NCBI GenBank assembly: GCA_024232355.1
Contig: JAAEPW010000470.1
Coordinates: forward strand, 1-17,883
Reading direction: 5' to 3'
From: Chloroflexota bacterium
Lineage (GTDB): Bacteria; Chloroflexota; Anaerolineae; B4-G1
Length of the DNA stretch: 17,883 nt
The translations under genes were made by a program, and so were the position numbers. Under the pieces are notes generated by a model that worked only from the letters and a program-made list of their open reading frames with translations, was not told the DNA's origin and did no database searches. Below are positions 1-7,933 of this stretch, piece after piece; the first letter of the stretch is position 1, and each line of letters begins with the position of its first letter.

Positions 1-960
1 CGCGGGTTCCACCGCCGAGTCACTCGTGGATGCCACCCATATCGGATGTCCAATTATGCCGCCCAGCCATCCCCCCAGGCCAGTGATTCCCCCCACAATG
101 ACTGCGGGGGACACGTTTTTCAATTGGTCATCCTTGTGAGCAGTGCTTTGTTTACGCGCAGCCATCCAGCCAGAAACAAATCCGACGACAGGGGAAAACA
201 CAAGACCTAAACAAAGTACGGCCCCACAACCGGTGAGCAGACCATTAACCAGTCCCATAACCAGGCCAATGCGAACCAAAGTATCCCAATCTGTATCTTT
301 GAGCTGGATAGGAATGGGAGTGGGAGGCGGGGTTGGTTTCCTAGCGGGTATAGGACGTACGACCCTGGGCGGCACTTGTCTGGGTGGAGCTTGTTCCTCC
401 ACGACCTCCACCGATGGATGGTACAATTCGCTCAATTGCGCTTGCGCCATGTCGACAATGTCTGAGCTGTCTGCAAGGTCGCGCGCTTGCTCAAACTCCC
501 ACATGGCCTGCTCGTCTAGTCCTTTACGAATAGCTTCAAATCCCCGCGCAATGTGCGAGCGGGCCATGTGGTCGTCATCGGAGGGCTGGTCAAGTGGTTG
601 CGGATAGAGTGGACGTATGGGTTGGAGCCAGGATGGTTGTTGATCATCAGAGGACTGGTCGGACAATTGCAGAGGCTCTGATACAAACTCTTTCTTATCC
701 TCGACAACATCCAAAACAGACTCTATCTTGACACTCTCAATGTTGGCTGCTGCATCGGTTTCTGGCCAGATCGGTTCCGACGGTGTCGTAGGCACTTGGG
801 CTTCCAGCAGATCCGGCCATATAGGTGCTGCGACCGGTTCGGGAATCTCGACCGTGGGAAAGTCGGGCCATGTAGGTTGGGTCAAGCTAAAGCTGAATCC
901 GCACTGGTGACAATTTTTTGCGTCAGAGGGGTTCTCGGCATTACAGATCGAGCATTTCAT
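1..960 (-). CDS. Zinc-ribbon, Pro-rich membrane protein (3' end outside window)
   Basis: This reading frame stays open from an ATG at 960 to the window edge, giving 320 residues with the C-terminus missing. The N-terminus is a small zinc ribbon with Cys3-x2-Cys6 and Cys17-x2-Cys20. A long acidic, Pro-rich linker follows, with three Trp-Pro-Asp/Glu motifs near residues 31, 48 and 65. Residues about 133-180 look like a single TPR-like helical hairpin. A Pro-rich stretch (about 190-218) leads to hydrophobic Gly-rich segments at about 228-268 and 284-310, probably membrane helices. The start overlaps the stop of the upstream GH13 gene as ATGA, so the two are probably translationally coupled. Zinc ribbon, linker and membrane helices are common in uncharacterised bacterial proteins, and no enzymatic motif is seen. 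The function is unknown; the coupling suggests a role tied to glucan metabolism, which is inference only. Confidence 0.8.
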   Translation of the reverse strand, partial: MKCSICNAENPSDAKNCHQCGFSFSLTQPTWPDFPTVEIPEPVAAPIWPDLLEAQVPTTPSEPIWPETDAAANIESVKIESVLDVVEDKKEFVSEPLQLSDQSSDDQQPSWLQPIRPLYPQPLDQPSDDDHMARSHIARGFEAIRKGLDEQAMWEFEQARDLADSSDIVDMAQAQLSELYHPSVEVVEEQAPPRQVPPRVVRPIPARKPTPPPTPIPIQLKDTDWDTLVRIGLVMGLVNGLLTGCGAVLCLGLVFSPVVGFVSGWMAARKQSTAHKDDQLKNVSPAVIVGGITGLGGWLGGIIGHPIWVASTSDSAVEPA

Positions 961-3900
961 TTTCTAGCAGCTCCCAGCAACTTTTCTACCTGATACCCGG
1001 ATTTCTCTTTAGCCTGTTGCAACCTTTTTACGACGTCGTGATACGAGGCAATTTCCTGGGCCACCTCGTCTGTCGGACGAAGAGGGTCGGCGTAGACTGT
1101 GATCTCGGCCACCAGCAGCATCCACCGCAACAATTGGTCAAATGTTTCCCCGTTGAACCACAGGACGTCCTGATACCGATTCACCTGGAGAAACTGCTGC
1201 ACCTCGTCATCCTCCATCCAAGACGCCAACACGCGATATGCGGGCACCTCTTTTCCATGTTCAGAGGCTGGCATTTCAAACCACCGTTGGTGAGTGGTGA
1301 GTATCTTGATCGTCGTAACTGCCCACCAAGCTGCCCCATCGTCCAATCCTATGTCTTGCAATGTACCAGCCAAGATCTTGCCCAATATCCACTCATCGAT
1401 CCAACTGCGGCTAATTTGTTCAAAATTGGTCTCGACTATGACTTGTCCTAGCGCGTGCGTGAAAATCCATCCAAACAGTACAGACCATGCCATCGGGTCG
1501 TCACGCAGATGAGCGGTTTCTGAACGCGATATCGCTTCCAGTTTCCGACGAGTCTCTTGTGCAATACTCGTTTCATCTCCATTTCCTTGGGTGAGCTGCT
1601 TGATTTCTCGGAGCAAATGGACAGTTTTTTGCTCCACCTTGTTGACTAGTGCTGTCCATTCCTCATCCGACTCGCTGCCTCGCTGAGCCATTACTACGAG
1701 CTGACGGAACATGTCGGCATTGACCAACTCTCTGAATGGATAATGAACCGGCTGCAAGAAAACCTCTCGCAGGGCGTCTTTGATGTCTGGCACTCCGCGT
1801 CCATTCAGATAGGATGCCAGTTGGGCATACTGCCGCCACTCGCTGTCTTGCACCTCGCGAAAGTCGAGAAATACGTGGCACTTGTACGCGCCCAACTCCA
1901 CGTACAGCCCTTTTTCGTACAGATCTTGGCTGTTCCGAATGTATTCCAAGCCAGTGGTGTGGTCTCGAAAAATCGTCAAGTGATCGTTTTCATTACGCAG
2001 TCCCAACCCCTCACCCAGAGATTTTTGCACCATCATTTTTTCGTCGCCCCCGGTCTTGACGGCGTACGCAGCAGATGTTCGAACCCATCCCCGAGTCTCG
2101 GCATACTTGTTATGATAAATCACCAATGCCCGTTCGCCGCCCACGCGGTTTGAATAGGCAAAGACGTCCTCGTCAACGTGGCCATTTGGGGTAAAGAGAT
2201 CGTACAACAAAAAGTTCTCCACCCCTGCGAACAGAACCCGCCGACGCAACAATGGGAATATCTCGCGCTCGTGCCGCTCGACCAGGAAACCGTCTGGCCG
2301 TTCGTCCCAATACGCCCGGCGATATTCCATCCCGTATTTTTCAGTAAATCCCTCGACCTGACCATGCCCAAACATTGGTAGGCCCGGCATCGTAGCCATC
2401 ATCGTGCAGATGCCAAAATATTTATCGCCTTTACCAAATTGATCCACTGCGGTACGTTCGTCGGGGTTGTTCATAAAGCTCACGTATCGCCTTAGAATCT
2501 GTGGATCAAATTCGAGGGTGTTCTTGACGACGCTGCGGTATTTGGCATTATCCTCATCCCGCAGCATGTTCATAAACGCGCTGTTATAGACGCGGTGCAT
2601 ACCAAGCGTGCGCACAAAATACCCTTCCATCAACCAAAAAGCTTCGGCCAGCAACAGGGTATCCGGTACCTCTTGCGCCACGCGGTCCACCACCTCACGC
2701 CAGAACTCGTAGGGTACGAGTTGGTCAAATTCGGCTTTTGGTAAACCGTGCTCGGCCCGCGATGGGATGTCACCCCCGGTACCGGGTTCCGGGAACCACA
2801 ATCGCTGGTAATGTTTTTTGGCCAACGTCATTGCGGCGTCAAAACGGATGATGGGGAATTGGCGAGCGACGTGCAGAATCGTCTGGATCACGGTCTCGCG
2901 GACCTCGGGGTTAAGATAGTTCAACTGAGCTGTGTCATTCCAAGGCATACTGGTGCCGTCGTTACCGTGATAGATGTATTTTTCGTCGCCGCTCCAATGA
3001 TCCACGCGCTTGAAAACAACGGCTGCGTCGCTGCGGTCGTAATAGTGATCCTCCAGGTAAATGCCCACCCGCTCGTCCCACGATAGATTGGGACCGTTAA
3101 AGGTATAGGAGGGAAAGGGGCTGTGATCCAACGAGACGAACCAATCCGGCTGTTCGACCACCCATTTGGCGTCAATGCCCACGTGGTTGGGCACCATATC
3201 GCTGGCCAGTCGAACTCCTCGTTCCCACGCACGCGCTCTCAAATCCTCGTATGCTTCACTACCGCCCAAATCAGCCGCAATTTGATAGTCGAACAACGAG
3301 TAGGCCGACGCAACAGCTTCAGGATTCCCGCACATCTGTTTGATCCGCTGCGATGCCGCGCTCCGTTCCCAAAGGCCGATAAGCCACAGCCCCGTAAAGC
3401 CCCGGCGAGCCAAGAGTTCCAATTCCTCATCAGGAATTTGATCCAGCCGCGTGATGGAACGCTCGTACTGTTTAGAGAGTTGGTCCAGCCACACGTAGGT
3501 GTTCTTGGCGATCAACACCAGGCTGGGCATCCAGTCTCGGTCGGGGCTGAAACGCTCAGGCTCCGATATACCCTCTGACTCGGCGAAATCGATCACTTGG
3601 CTGGGACCTGGCCCCAAAAAGATCGCCTTTTCTTCTTCTCTGATCAAATCTAAACTACTGAGCAAACGGTACAGGTGCTTACCCAGTAAATATCCCCAAT
3701 GTTCCCGGATATACTCTAGTTGTCCGGAGAGCGAGTGAGGTACTGCTATGCCTGGGTCACGGAGCATGTCTACCAGATTCTGATTCTTGGGGCCAAAGGA
3801 CGATTGCGTCTCAAAGAACTCGTACAAGCCAGATGTAACTGGCCGGTAGGCTGTTTCTTTGTCCAGCGCGGTATCGTCAAACAGTTCCAGAAATGGTGAA

Positions 3901-4373
3901 AAAGCCGAGTTTTCGTTGGTCAGCCAGAGCATCAACATCTCTTCCAACACGATTTGACGATGAGGCACACCGGCGGTTTCCCCTTCTAAATAATCCTCCA
4001 GCGTGATCTTTCGCTGATAGACGGCTAGCGGGGGGAACTCGTCCGCAAATTTGTACAAGGTTGCATCGACTGCTTCTTGGCCTTGCTTTTCATACAGCCA
4101 ATTCAGTGCCTGTTCCACAACCTGAGCGTTTTCCCGCTCACGGTACAAGCTGACCACAATGTGCATGATTTCATCTATCAAGCCCATGGCGTTGATCTGC
4201 CCAGCTTTGATGGCCTGTTCTGGAAATCTGATCAGATCCCGCTTGCGATTCATTTTCTGCGCAAAAATCCGCACGCCGTAAAAGTTGGCGAAAATAACAT
4301 TGCCGTTCAAGGAAAATAAGGATTGGTCAAACTGATATTGGTCTCGTGCTTTGCGGGATATGTGGAATTCCAT
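957..4373 (-). CDS. Very large GH13 alpha-amylase-family protein
   Basis: With the ATG at 4373 this encodes 1138 residues. About 320 mostly helical residues precede the (beta/alpha)8 domain, and a helical C-terminal extension of about 290 residues follows the beta-rich domain C. GH13 signatures are region I Asp-Met-Val-Pro-Asn-His (392-397), region II with Arg510 and nucleophile Asp512, region III with acid/base Glu577, and region IV Phe-Met-Asn-Asn-Pro-Asp (633-638). The catalytic triad is therefore present, but the usual His of the region IV Asn-His-Asp motif is Pro637. The frame is open to a TTG at 4472, which would add 33 residues. I prefer 4373 because an AAAGG lies 9 nt upstream, the extension would translate a terminator-like hairpin (4424-4451), and TTG 4472 has no ribosome site. 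The gene follows glgA and glgC and is coupled to the zinc-ribbon gene. Hydrolysis or transfer on alpha-glucan is likely; exact specificity cannot be read from sequence. Confidence 0.88.
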   Translation of the reverse strand: MEFHISRKARDQYQFDQSLFSLNGNVIFANFYGVRIFAQKMNRKRDLIRFPEQAIKAGQINAMGLIDEIMHIVVSLYRERENAQVVEQALNWLYEKQGQEAVDATLYKFADEFPPLAVYQRKITLEDYLEGETAGVPHRQIVLEEMLMLWLTNENSAFSPFLELFDDTALDKETAYRPVTSGLYEFFETQSSFGPKNQNLVDMLRDPGIAVPHSLSGQLEYIREHWGYLLGKHLYRLLSSLDLIREEEKAIFLGPGPSQVIDFAESEGISEPERFSPDRDWMPSLVLIAKNTYVWLDQLSKQYERSITRLDQIPDEELELLARRGFTGLWLIGLWERSAASQRIKQMCGNPEAVASAYSLFDYQIAADLGGSEAYEDLRARAWERGVRLASDMVPNHVGIDAKWVVEQPDWFVSLDHSPFPSYTFNGPNLSWDERVGIYLEDHYYDRSDAAVVFKRVDHWSGDEKYIYHGNDGTSMPWNDTAQLNYLNPEVRETVIQTILHVARQFPIIRFDAAMTLAKKHYQRLWFPEPGTGGDIPSRAEHGLPKAEFDQLVPYEFWREVVDRVAQEVPDTLLLAEAFWLMEGYFVRTLGMHRVYNSAFMNMLRDEDNAKYRSVVKNTLEFDPQILRRYVSFMNNPDERTAVDQFGKGDKYFGICTMMATMPGLPMFGHGQVEGFTEKYGMEYRRAYWDERPDGFLVERHEREIFPLLRRRVLFAGVENFLLYDLFTPNGHVDEDVFAYSNRVGGERALVIYHNKYAETRGWVRTSAAYAVKTGGDEKMMVQKSLGEGLGLRNENDHLTIFRDHTTGLEYIRNSQDLYEKGLYVELGAYKCHVFLDFREVQDSEWRQYAQLASYLNGRGVPDIKDALREVFLQPVHYPFRELVNADMFRQLVVMAQRGSESDEEWTALVNKVEQKTVHLLREIKQLTQGNGDETSIAQETRRKLEAISRSETAHLRDDPMAWSVLFGWIFTHALGQVIVETNFEQISRSWIDEWILGKILAGTLQDIGLDDGAAWWAVTTIKILTTHQRWFEMPASEHGKEVPAYRVLASWMEDDEVQQFLQVNRYQDVLWFNGETFDQLLRWMLLVAEITVYADPLRPTDEVAQEIASYHDVVKRLQQAKEKSGYQVEKLLGAARK

Positions 4374-4423
4374 TTGCACCAACCTTTGTGTTTTATGAGC
4401 GTTCCTGGAGGAAAAAAGTTGTG

Positions 4424-4451
4424 AAAAACCCGTCTCAGGTGCTGACGGGTT
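4424..4451 (-). terminator. Rho-independent-type terminator after glgC
   Basis: On the minus strand an 8-bp perfect stem (AACCCGTC/GACGGGTT, 9-nt loop) ends in a run of five T. It begins about 50 nt after the glgC stop and precedes the preferred start of the GH13 gene. It may end or attenuate glgAC transcription before the GH13 gene. No strong promoter is visible between it and 4373, so partial readthrough is plausible. Confidence 0.6.
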
Positions 4452-4501
4452 GATGATTATATTATCTGACAAAGATATTGATTCTGAGCATAGTCGATTG
4501 G

Positions 4502-5761
4502 CTATTGATCTGCAATTCCAATGGACGTTTCACTGGGAACCACATCCTTCTCGAATACATTTTCTTCAAGATCAGCCGCAATTGTGCAGTTGCTGCCAAT
4601 GCGCGTGCAAGTTGGGATCAATGTGTTCTTACCAACAACGGTGATGCCATCATATACGCCAGCCCGAGGGCTGGCTGAACGATCACCTTGCCATCCAATT
4701 TGTGCGCCTGCACCAACCCGAACGCGTTTATCCACGATGGCATGATCCACCACAGCGTTTTCCTCAACTACTGAATCTGTCATCACAACCGAGTGACGGA
4801 CAACGGCTCCTGGCCCCACCCTTACCCCTGGCGACAACACCGAGTGCTCCACGGTCCCCTCAATAACGCAACCGTCGGTGATAAGGGATTGTTTCACAAC
4901 AGCACTACTCCGGATATTGACGGGGGGGCGCTCCTCGCTGCGGGTGTGGATAACCCAGTCCCGGTCGAGCATATCCAGCCGAGGTTCATCGACCAGCAAG
5001 TCCATATGCGCCTGCCAGTACGCTTGAATAGTACCAACATCTACCCAGTAACCGTGATAGGGAAAGGCATACACCCGCTGGTTTTTTATCATCTGTGGAA
5101 TAATATCGCCACCAAAATCGTGGCGTGACCCGGAACGGGTATGGTCAGCTGTCAACACTTGATCCAGCACGTCGATGTTAAATGCATAAATGCCCATTGA
5201 GCCAAAGGGGCCTCTGGGATGTGAGGGCTTTTCCTCAAAGCCGACAACTCGATACTCTTTGTCAGTTTCCAATATACCAAAGCGAGGAGCTTCTTCGGGC
5301 GCGACGCGCACCGTGGCAATGGTCAGGTCAGCACCGTGATCCAGGTGGAACGAGGTCAATACATCATAGTCCATTTTGTAGACATGATCGCCGCCCAGAA
5401 TTAACACGACGTCACAGCGTTGGCGGCGGATAAAGTCCAGGTTTTGATAGATCGCATCGGCGGTTCCCTGGTACCAATCGGATTCACGGCGGCCCAGGTA
5501 GGGCTGAAGCAAAGAGATACCGCCAGTCACTCGGTCCAGGTCCCAAGGCCAGCCTGATTGAATGTGGTCGTTGAGCGAACGGGGACGATACTGAGTACAG
5601 ATGCCAACGGTAGAAATCCCGGAATTGGCACAGTTGGAAAGTGTAAAGTCAATAATCCGATACTTGCCAGCAAAGGGTACGGCTGGCTTGGTTCGCTTCT
5701 GAGTGAGTACGCTTAGACGGCTGCCCGCACCACCCGCCAGAATCATCGCCAGGGTACGCAT
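4502..5761 (-). CDS. glgC: Glucose-1-phosphate adenylyltransferase (ADP-glucose pyrophosphorylase)
   Basis: GlgC makes ADP-glucose and pyrophosphate from ATP and glucose 1-phosphate, the committed step of bacterial glycogen synthesis in the cytoplasm. The 419-residue product has the usual family length. Visible motifs are the N-terminal nucleotide-binding loop GGAGSRL (10-16), PAVPFAGKYRIIDF (26-39), GTADAIYQN (99-107), GGDHVYKMDY with catalytic Asp125 (123-132), and the sugar-phosphate site FEEKP (175-179). After residue about 280 comes a left-handed beta-helix of hexapeptide-like repeats, where allosteric sites lie in this family. The ATG at 5761 has an AGGAGG 4 nt upstream, and the gene starts 18 bp after the glgA stop, so glgA and glgC are one transcript. 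The assignment is secure; the allosteric effector cannot be inferred. Confidence 0.97.
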   Translation of the reverse strand: MRTLAMILAGGAGSRLSVLTQKRTKPAVPFAGKYRIIDFTLSNCANSGISTVGICTQYRPRSLNDHIQSGWPWDLDRVTGGISLLQPYLGRRESDWYQGTADAIYQNLDFIRRQRCDVVLILGGDHVYKMDYDVLTSFHLDHGADLTIATVRVAPEEAPRFGILETDKEYRVVGFEEKPSHPRGPFGSMGIYAFNIDVLDQVLTADHTRSGSRHDFGGDIIPQMIKNQRVYAFPYHGYWVDVGTIQAYWQAHMDLLVDEPRLDMLDRDWVIHTRSEERPPVNIRSSAVVKQSLITDGCVIEGTVEHSVLSPGVRVGPGAVVRHSVVMTDSVVEENAVVDHAIVDKRVRVGAGAQIGWQGDRSASPRAGVYDGITVVGKNTLIPTCTRIGSNCTIAADLEENVFEKDVVPSETSIGIADQ

Positions 5762-5779
5762 CCCGCCTCCTATGCTTCC

Positions 5780-7240
5780 TTACGCTTTATGAGCCTTGAT
5801 CGCCCGCCGGTAAAGTTTGACGTATTCCTCCGCCGAAGCCGACCAGGAAAAGTCAACCGACATGCCGCGTTGCTGCATTCTGCGCCAGGCATGCTTATCG
5901 TCGTACGCCTTTAACGCCCGCTCCAGTGCATCTATACATGCTTCAGAGCCATAATCAGTAAAGGTGAACCCGGTGCCGCGTCCACGTTTGGCCGTATAAT
6001 CGGCGACTGTATCGGCCAACCCACCGGTTGCCCGCACAACGGGTACACAGCCATAGCGCATCGCAATCAGTTGTCCCAACCCGCACGGCTCAACACCACT
6101 GGGCATCAGGAACATGTCGGCACCCGCGTAGATACGTCGTGCCAGCACCTCGTCGAACTTGAGAAATGCACGCATTCTGTTGGGAAAACGCGCCTGGATT
6201 TGCTCAAACATCTCGTGATACTTTGGTTCTCCAGTGCCTAGCAGGACAAACTGAGCCTCTCGTTCCAAAAGCCACTCTAGCACTGGTTCCATCAAGTCCA
6301 TCCCCTTGACATGGTCCAACCGCGTGACCATCCCAACCAGGGGAATCTCGGATCGTACGGGGAGACGTGCCTGTTGTTGTAGAGCCGTTTTGTTGGCAAT
6401 GCGCCGGTCGAGCCCGTTGACATCAAAGCCGTGGGGAATATCATCATCAGTGGCCGGGTTCCATTGTTCGTAATCAATCCCATTGACTATGCCAAAAAGT
6501 TGTTTTTTGCGCTCTGTCAGCAGGGGATCCAACCCCATACCCATCTCTGGAGTAAGGATTTCTTGTGCATACTGTTTGCTGACGGTATTGATCAGATCAG
6601 CATGAGCAATGCCCTGAGCCATCCAGTTCACTGTTCCCGGCTGCTCGACGGCCAAGTGTTTCACGTCCTCCATCTGCGCAAAGGTCAGAATCAACCGGCC
6701 CGTAATACCCTGGTAGGTCAGGTTGTGAATGGTAAAGAGAGTGGCAATGTCTCGATAAAAGGAATCTCTCCGGCCATCTGTGTTTAGCCAAGCAGGTACG
6801 ATACCAGTGTGCCAGTCGTTGGCGTGTATCACGTCCGGCTTCCAATCTAAAAGCTCAAGTGCAGCAAGAGCCGCTCGCCCAAAGACCGTAAAGCGTTGAG
6901 CATCATCCTCAAAACCATAGACTCGGTCACGAGAGGAAAAATAGAGATCGTTCCAAATAAGATAAACGGGGACTTGAATTTCTTCACCCGTCATGCTACG
7001 GATCAAGTGAATGCGTTCTTTCTCTGGCCCAACCGGAACGGAGATCGGGCCGCCAGTTTTCTCCATAGGAAACTGATCGCTGCGAATGGTGCCATAACGC
7101 GGCATCATCAAGCGTACATCATGGCCCAACGCTTTGACAGCCTGAGGTAGTGAACCAGCCACATCAGCCAACCCTCCTACCTTGGCAAAGGGTACTGCTT
7201 CAGCAGCAAGGAACAAAATCTTGAGCGGCTTTTTAGCCAT
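5780..7240 (-). CDS. glgA: Glycogen (ADP-glucose) synthase
   Basis: GlgA is a GT5 glycosyltransferase that adds glucose from ADP-glucose to the non-reducing ends of alpha-1,4-glucan. The 486 residues match the family length. Motifs are the N-terminal ADP-glucose-binding KVGGLADV (20-27), HANDWHT (139-145), NGID (253-256), VTRLDHVKG (305-313) and the GT-B C-terminal signature around Glu384 (VEPCGLGQLIAMRYG), followed by TGGLADTV. The ATG at 7240 follows AAGGAG with a 7-nt spacer. The gene is the first enzyme of the glgA-glgC unit and lies downstream of a small membrane-peptide gene on the same strand. No branching enzyme gene (glgB) is visible in the window. Confidence 0.97.
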   Translation of the reverse strand: MAKKPLKILFLAAEAVPFAKVGGLADVAGSLPQAVKALGHDVRLMMPRYGTIRSDQFPMEKTGGPISVPVGPEKERIHLIRSMTGEEIQVPVYLIWNDLYFSSRDRVYGFEDDAQRFTVFGRAALAALELLDWKPDVIHANDWHTGIVPAWLNTDGRRDSFYRDIATLFTIHNLTYQGITGRLILTFAQMEDVKHLAVEQPGTVNWMAQGIAHADLINTVSKQYAQEILTPEMGMGLDPLLTERKKQLFGIVNGIDYEQWNPATDDDIPHGFDVNGLDRRIANKTALQQQARLPVRSEIPLVGMVTRLDHVKGMDLMEPVLEWLLEREAQFVLLGTGEPKYHEMFEQIQARFPNRMRAFLKFDEVLARRIYAGADMFLMPSGVEPCGLGQLIAMRYGCVPVVRATGGLADTVADYTAKRGRGTGFTFTDYGSEACIDALERALKAYDDKHAWRRMQQRGMSVDFSWSASAEEYVKLYRRAIKAHKA

Positions 7241-7366
7241 AACCTGACTCCTTTATCAAGACAGGCACGTCGTCGTACTTGTGCTTATCGGCAAGACAAC
7301 CGTGATTCTGATCTAGTGCCTCAACCGTTCACCCTGTTCGTTGTTTTTCTCGTATAGCGTCAACCG

Positions 7367-7552
7367 TTACGGAGAAGAGGGAACAGGCGTGGGCGTGCGG
7401 GTGGGAAAAGGAATGATGGTGGGAGTGGGTGTAGGCGTGACACGGCGTGGTGGTACAAGCGTTCCTGCCAACCCAAGACACATACTGGTGACAACCAGAA
7501 AACTGATGATCCAGAGTATGGTACGTATTCGTCGATCTTTTGCGCGGCGCAA
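7367..7552 (-). CDS. Small single-pass membrane peptide with Thr/Pro-rich tail
   Basis: This 61-residue frame starts at a TTG (7552) preceded by AGGAGG at a 4-nt spacing. Its order is a short Arg/Lys-rich N-terminus, one hydrophobic helix (about residues 13-35) and a C-terminal tail built from Thr-Pro steps (VTPTPTPTIIPFPTRTPTPV). A good sigma70-type promoter lies just upstream. The frame is open further upstream, but that part would run through the promoter, so the TTG is the better start. Short TM-plus-TPTP proteins are frequent in Chloroflexota, and the tail probably faces the cell exterior. It sits 126 bp before glgA and could share its transcript. The function is unknown. Confidence 0.6.
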   Translation of the reverse strand: MRRAKDRRIRTILWIISFLVVTSMCLGLAGTLVPPRRVTPTPTPTIIPFPTRTPTPVPSSP

Positions 7553-7585
7553 GATGCCTCCTAAGAATGTATTATTTGTTGCTTC

Positions 7586-7613
7586 ATTATAGCACAGCGG
7601 TGAGAAGGCACAA
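7586..7613 (-). promoter_or_regulatory. Sigma70-type promoter for the small membrane peptide (and possibly glgAC)
   Basis: On the minus strand a perfect TATAAT (7586-7591) sits 16 nt from TTGTGC (7608-7613). The predicted start of transcription is about 25 nt before the AGGAGG of the 61-aa gene. No separate convincing promoter was found in the 126 bp before glgA, so this one may drive glgA and glgC as well. Confidence 0.5.
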
Positions 7614-7737
7614 GCACGACGCACTATTATGGCCGGATTTGGCATTTGTCGCTGACGACAGTATGATAAAATTCCGTGATCTTGATAGTCCTGTCAAGTA
7701 ATCCACTAATGAATACCAAACTGTCGTCAAAAGCTCT
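7614..7737. other. Divergent intergenic region, no gene seen
   Basis: These 124 bases lie between a leftward and a rightward promoter; the whole gene-free stretch is 7553-7933 (381 bp). No supported gene was seen. A short inverted repeat, GTCG-CTGA-CGAC (7648-7659), is the only symmetrical element noticed and is too short to call an operator. Confidence 0.4.
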
Positions 7738-7766
7738 TTGCGCATAATGCTCAATAGGAGTATAAT
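7738..7766 (+). promoter_or_regulatory. Sigma70-type promoter for the plus-strand unit
   Basis: TTGCGC (7738-7743), a 17-nt spacer and a perfect TATAAT (7761-7766) point rightward. Transcription would start near 7773 and give a leader of about 160 nt before the GTG at 7934. It would serve the membrane protein and thioesterase genes. Confidence 0.6.
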
Positions 7767-7800
7767 CTTCCCCAGTTTGCAGGATAGCGCTCGAAAAAGT

Positions 7801-7874
7801 GGTAGCGGAAATCATTCATGCTACCAAGAAACAGTTTTTTGAAAAAGGGTCAAAATCCCGCCCCTGCTGTTTCT
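7801..7874 (+). promoter_or_regulatory. Structured 5' leader with two hairpins
   Basis: Within the leader, GGTAGC (7801-7806) pairs with GCTACC (7820-7825). AGAAACAG (7827-7834) pairs perfectly with CTGTTTCT (7867-7874) around a loop with a short GGG/CCC pairing. No known riboswitch class is recognised. It may simply be transcript structure. Confidence 0.3.
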
Positions 7875-7933
7875 CGCAAAATGAAGAACGCTAAAGGAGT
7901 TTTGGGCGCTATCAACAACGAGAGGAGGTAACG

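Noticed and set aside
143..607. Plus-strand open frame of about 150 codons
   Set aside because: It is the shadow of the minus-strand zinc-ribbon protein; its Ser/Thr-rich, low-complexity product has no ribosome site.
4456..4461. Minus-strand TATAAT between glgC and the GH13 gene
   Set aside because: No -35-like hexamer occurs at 16-18 nt spacing, and transcription would begin inside the terminator hairpin.
7627..7815. Minus-strand 62-codon frame in the divergent intergenic region
   Set aside because: It overlaps the rightward promoter and has no good ribosome site or recognisable features.
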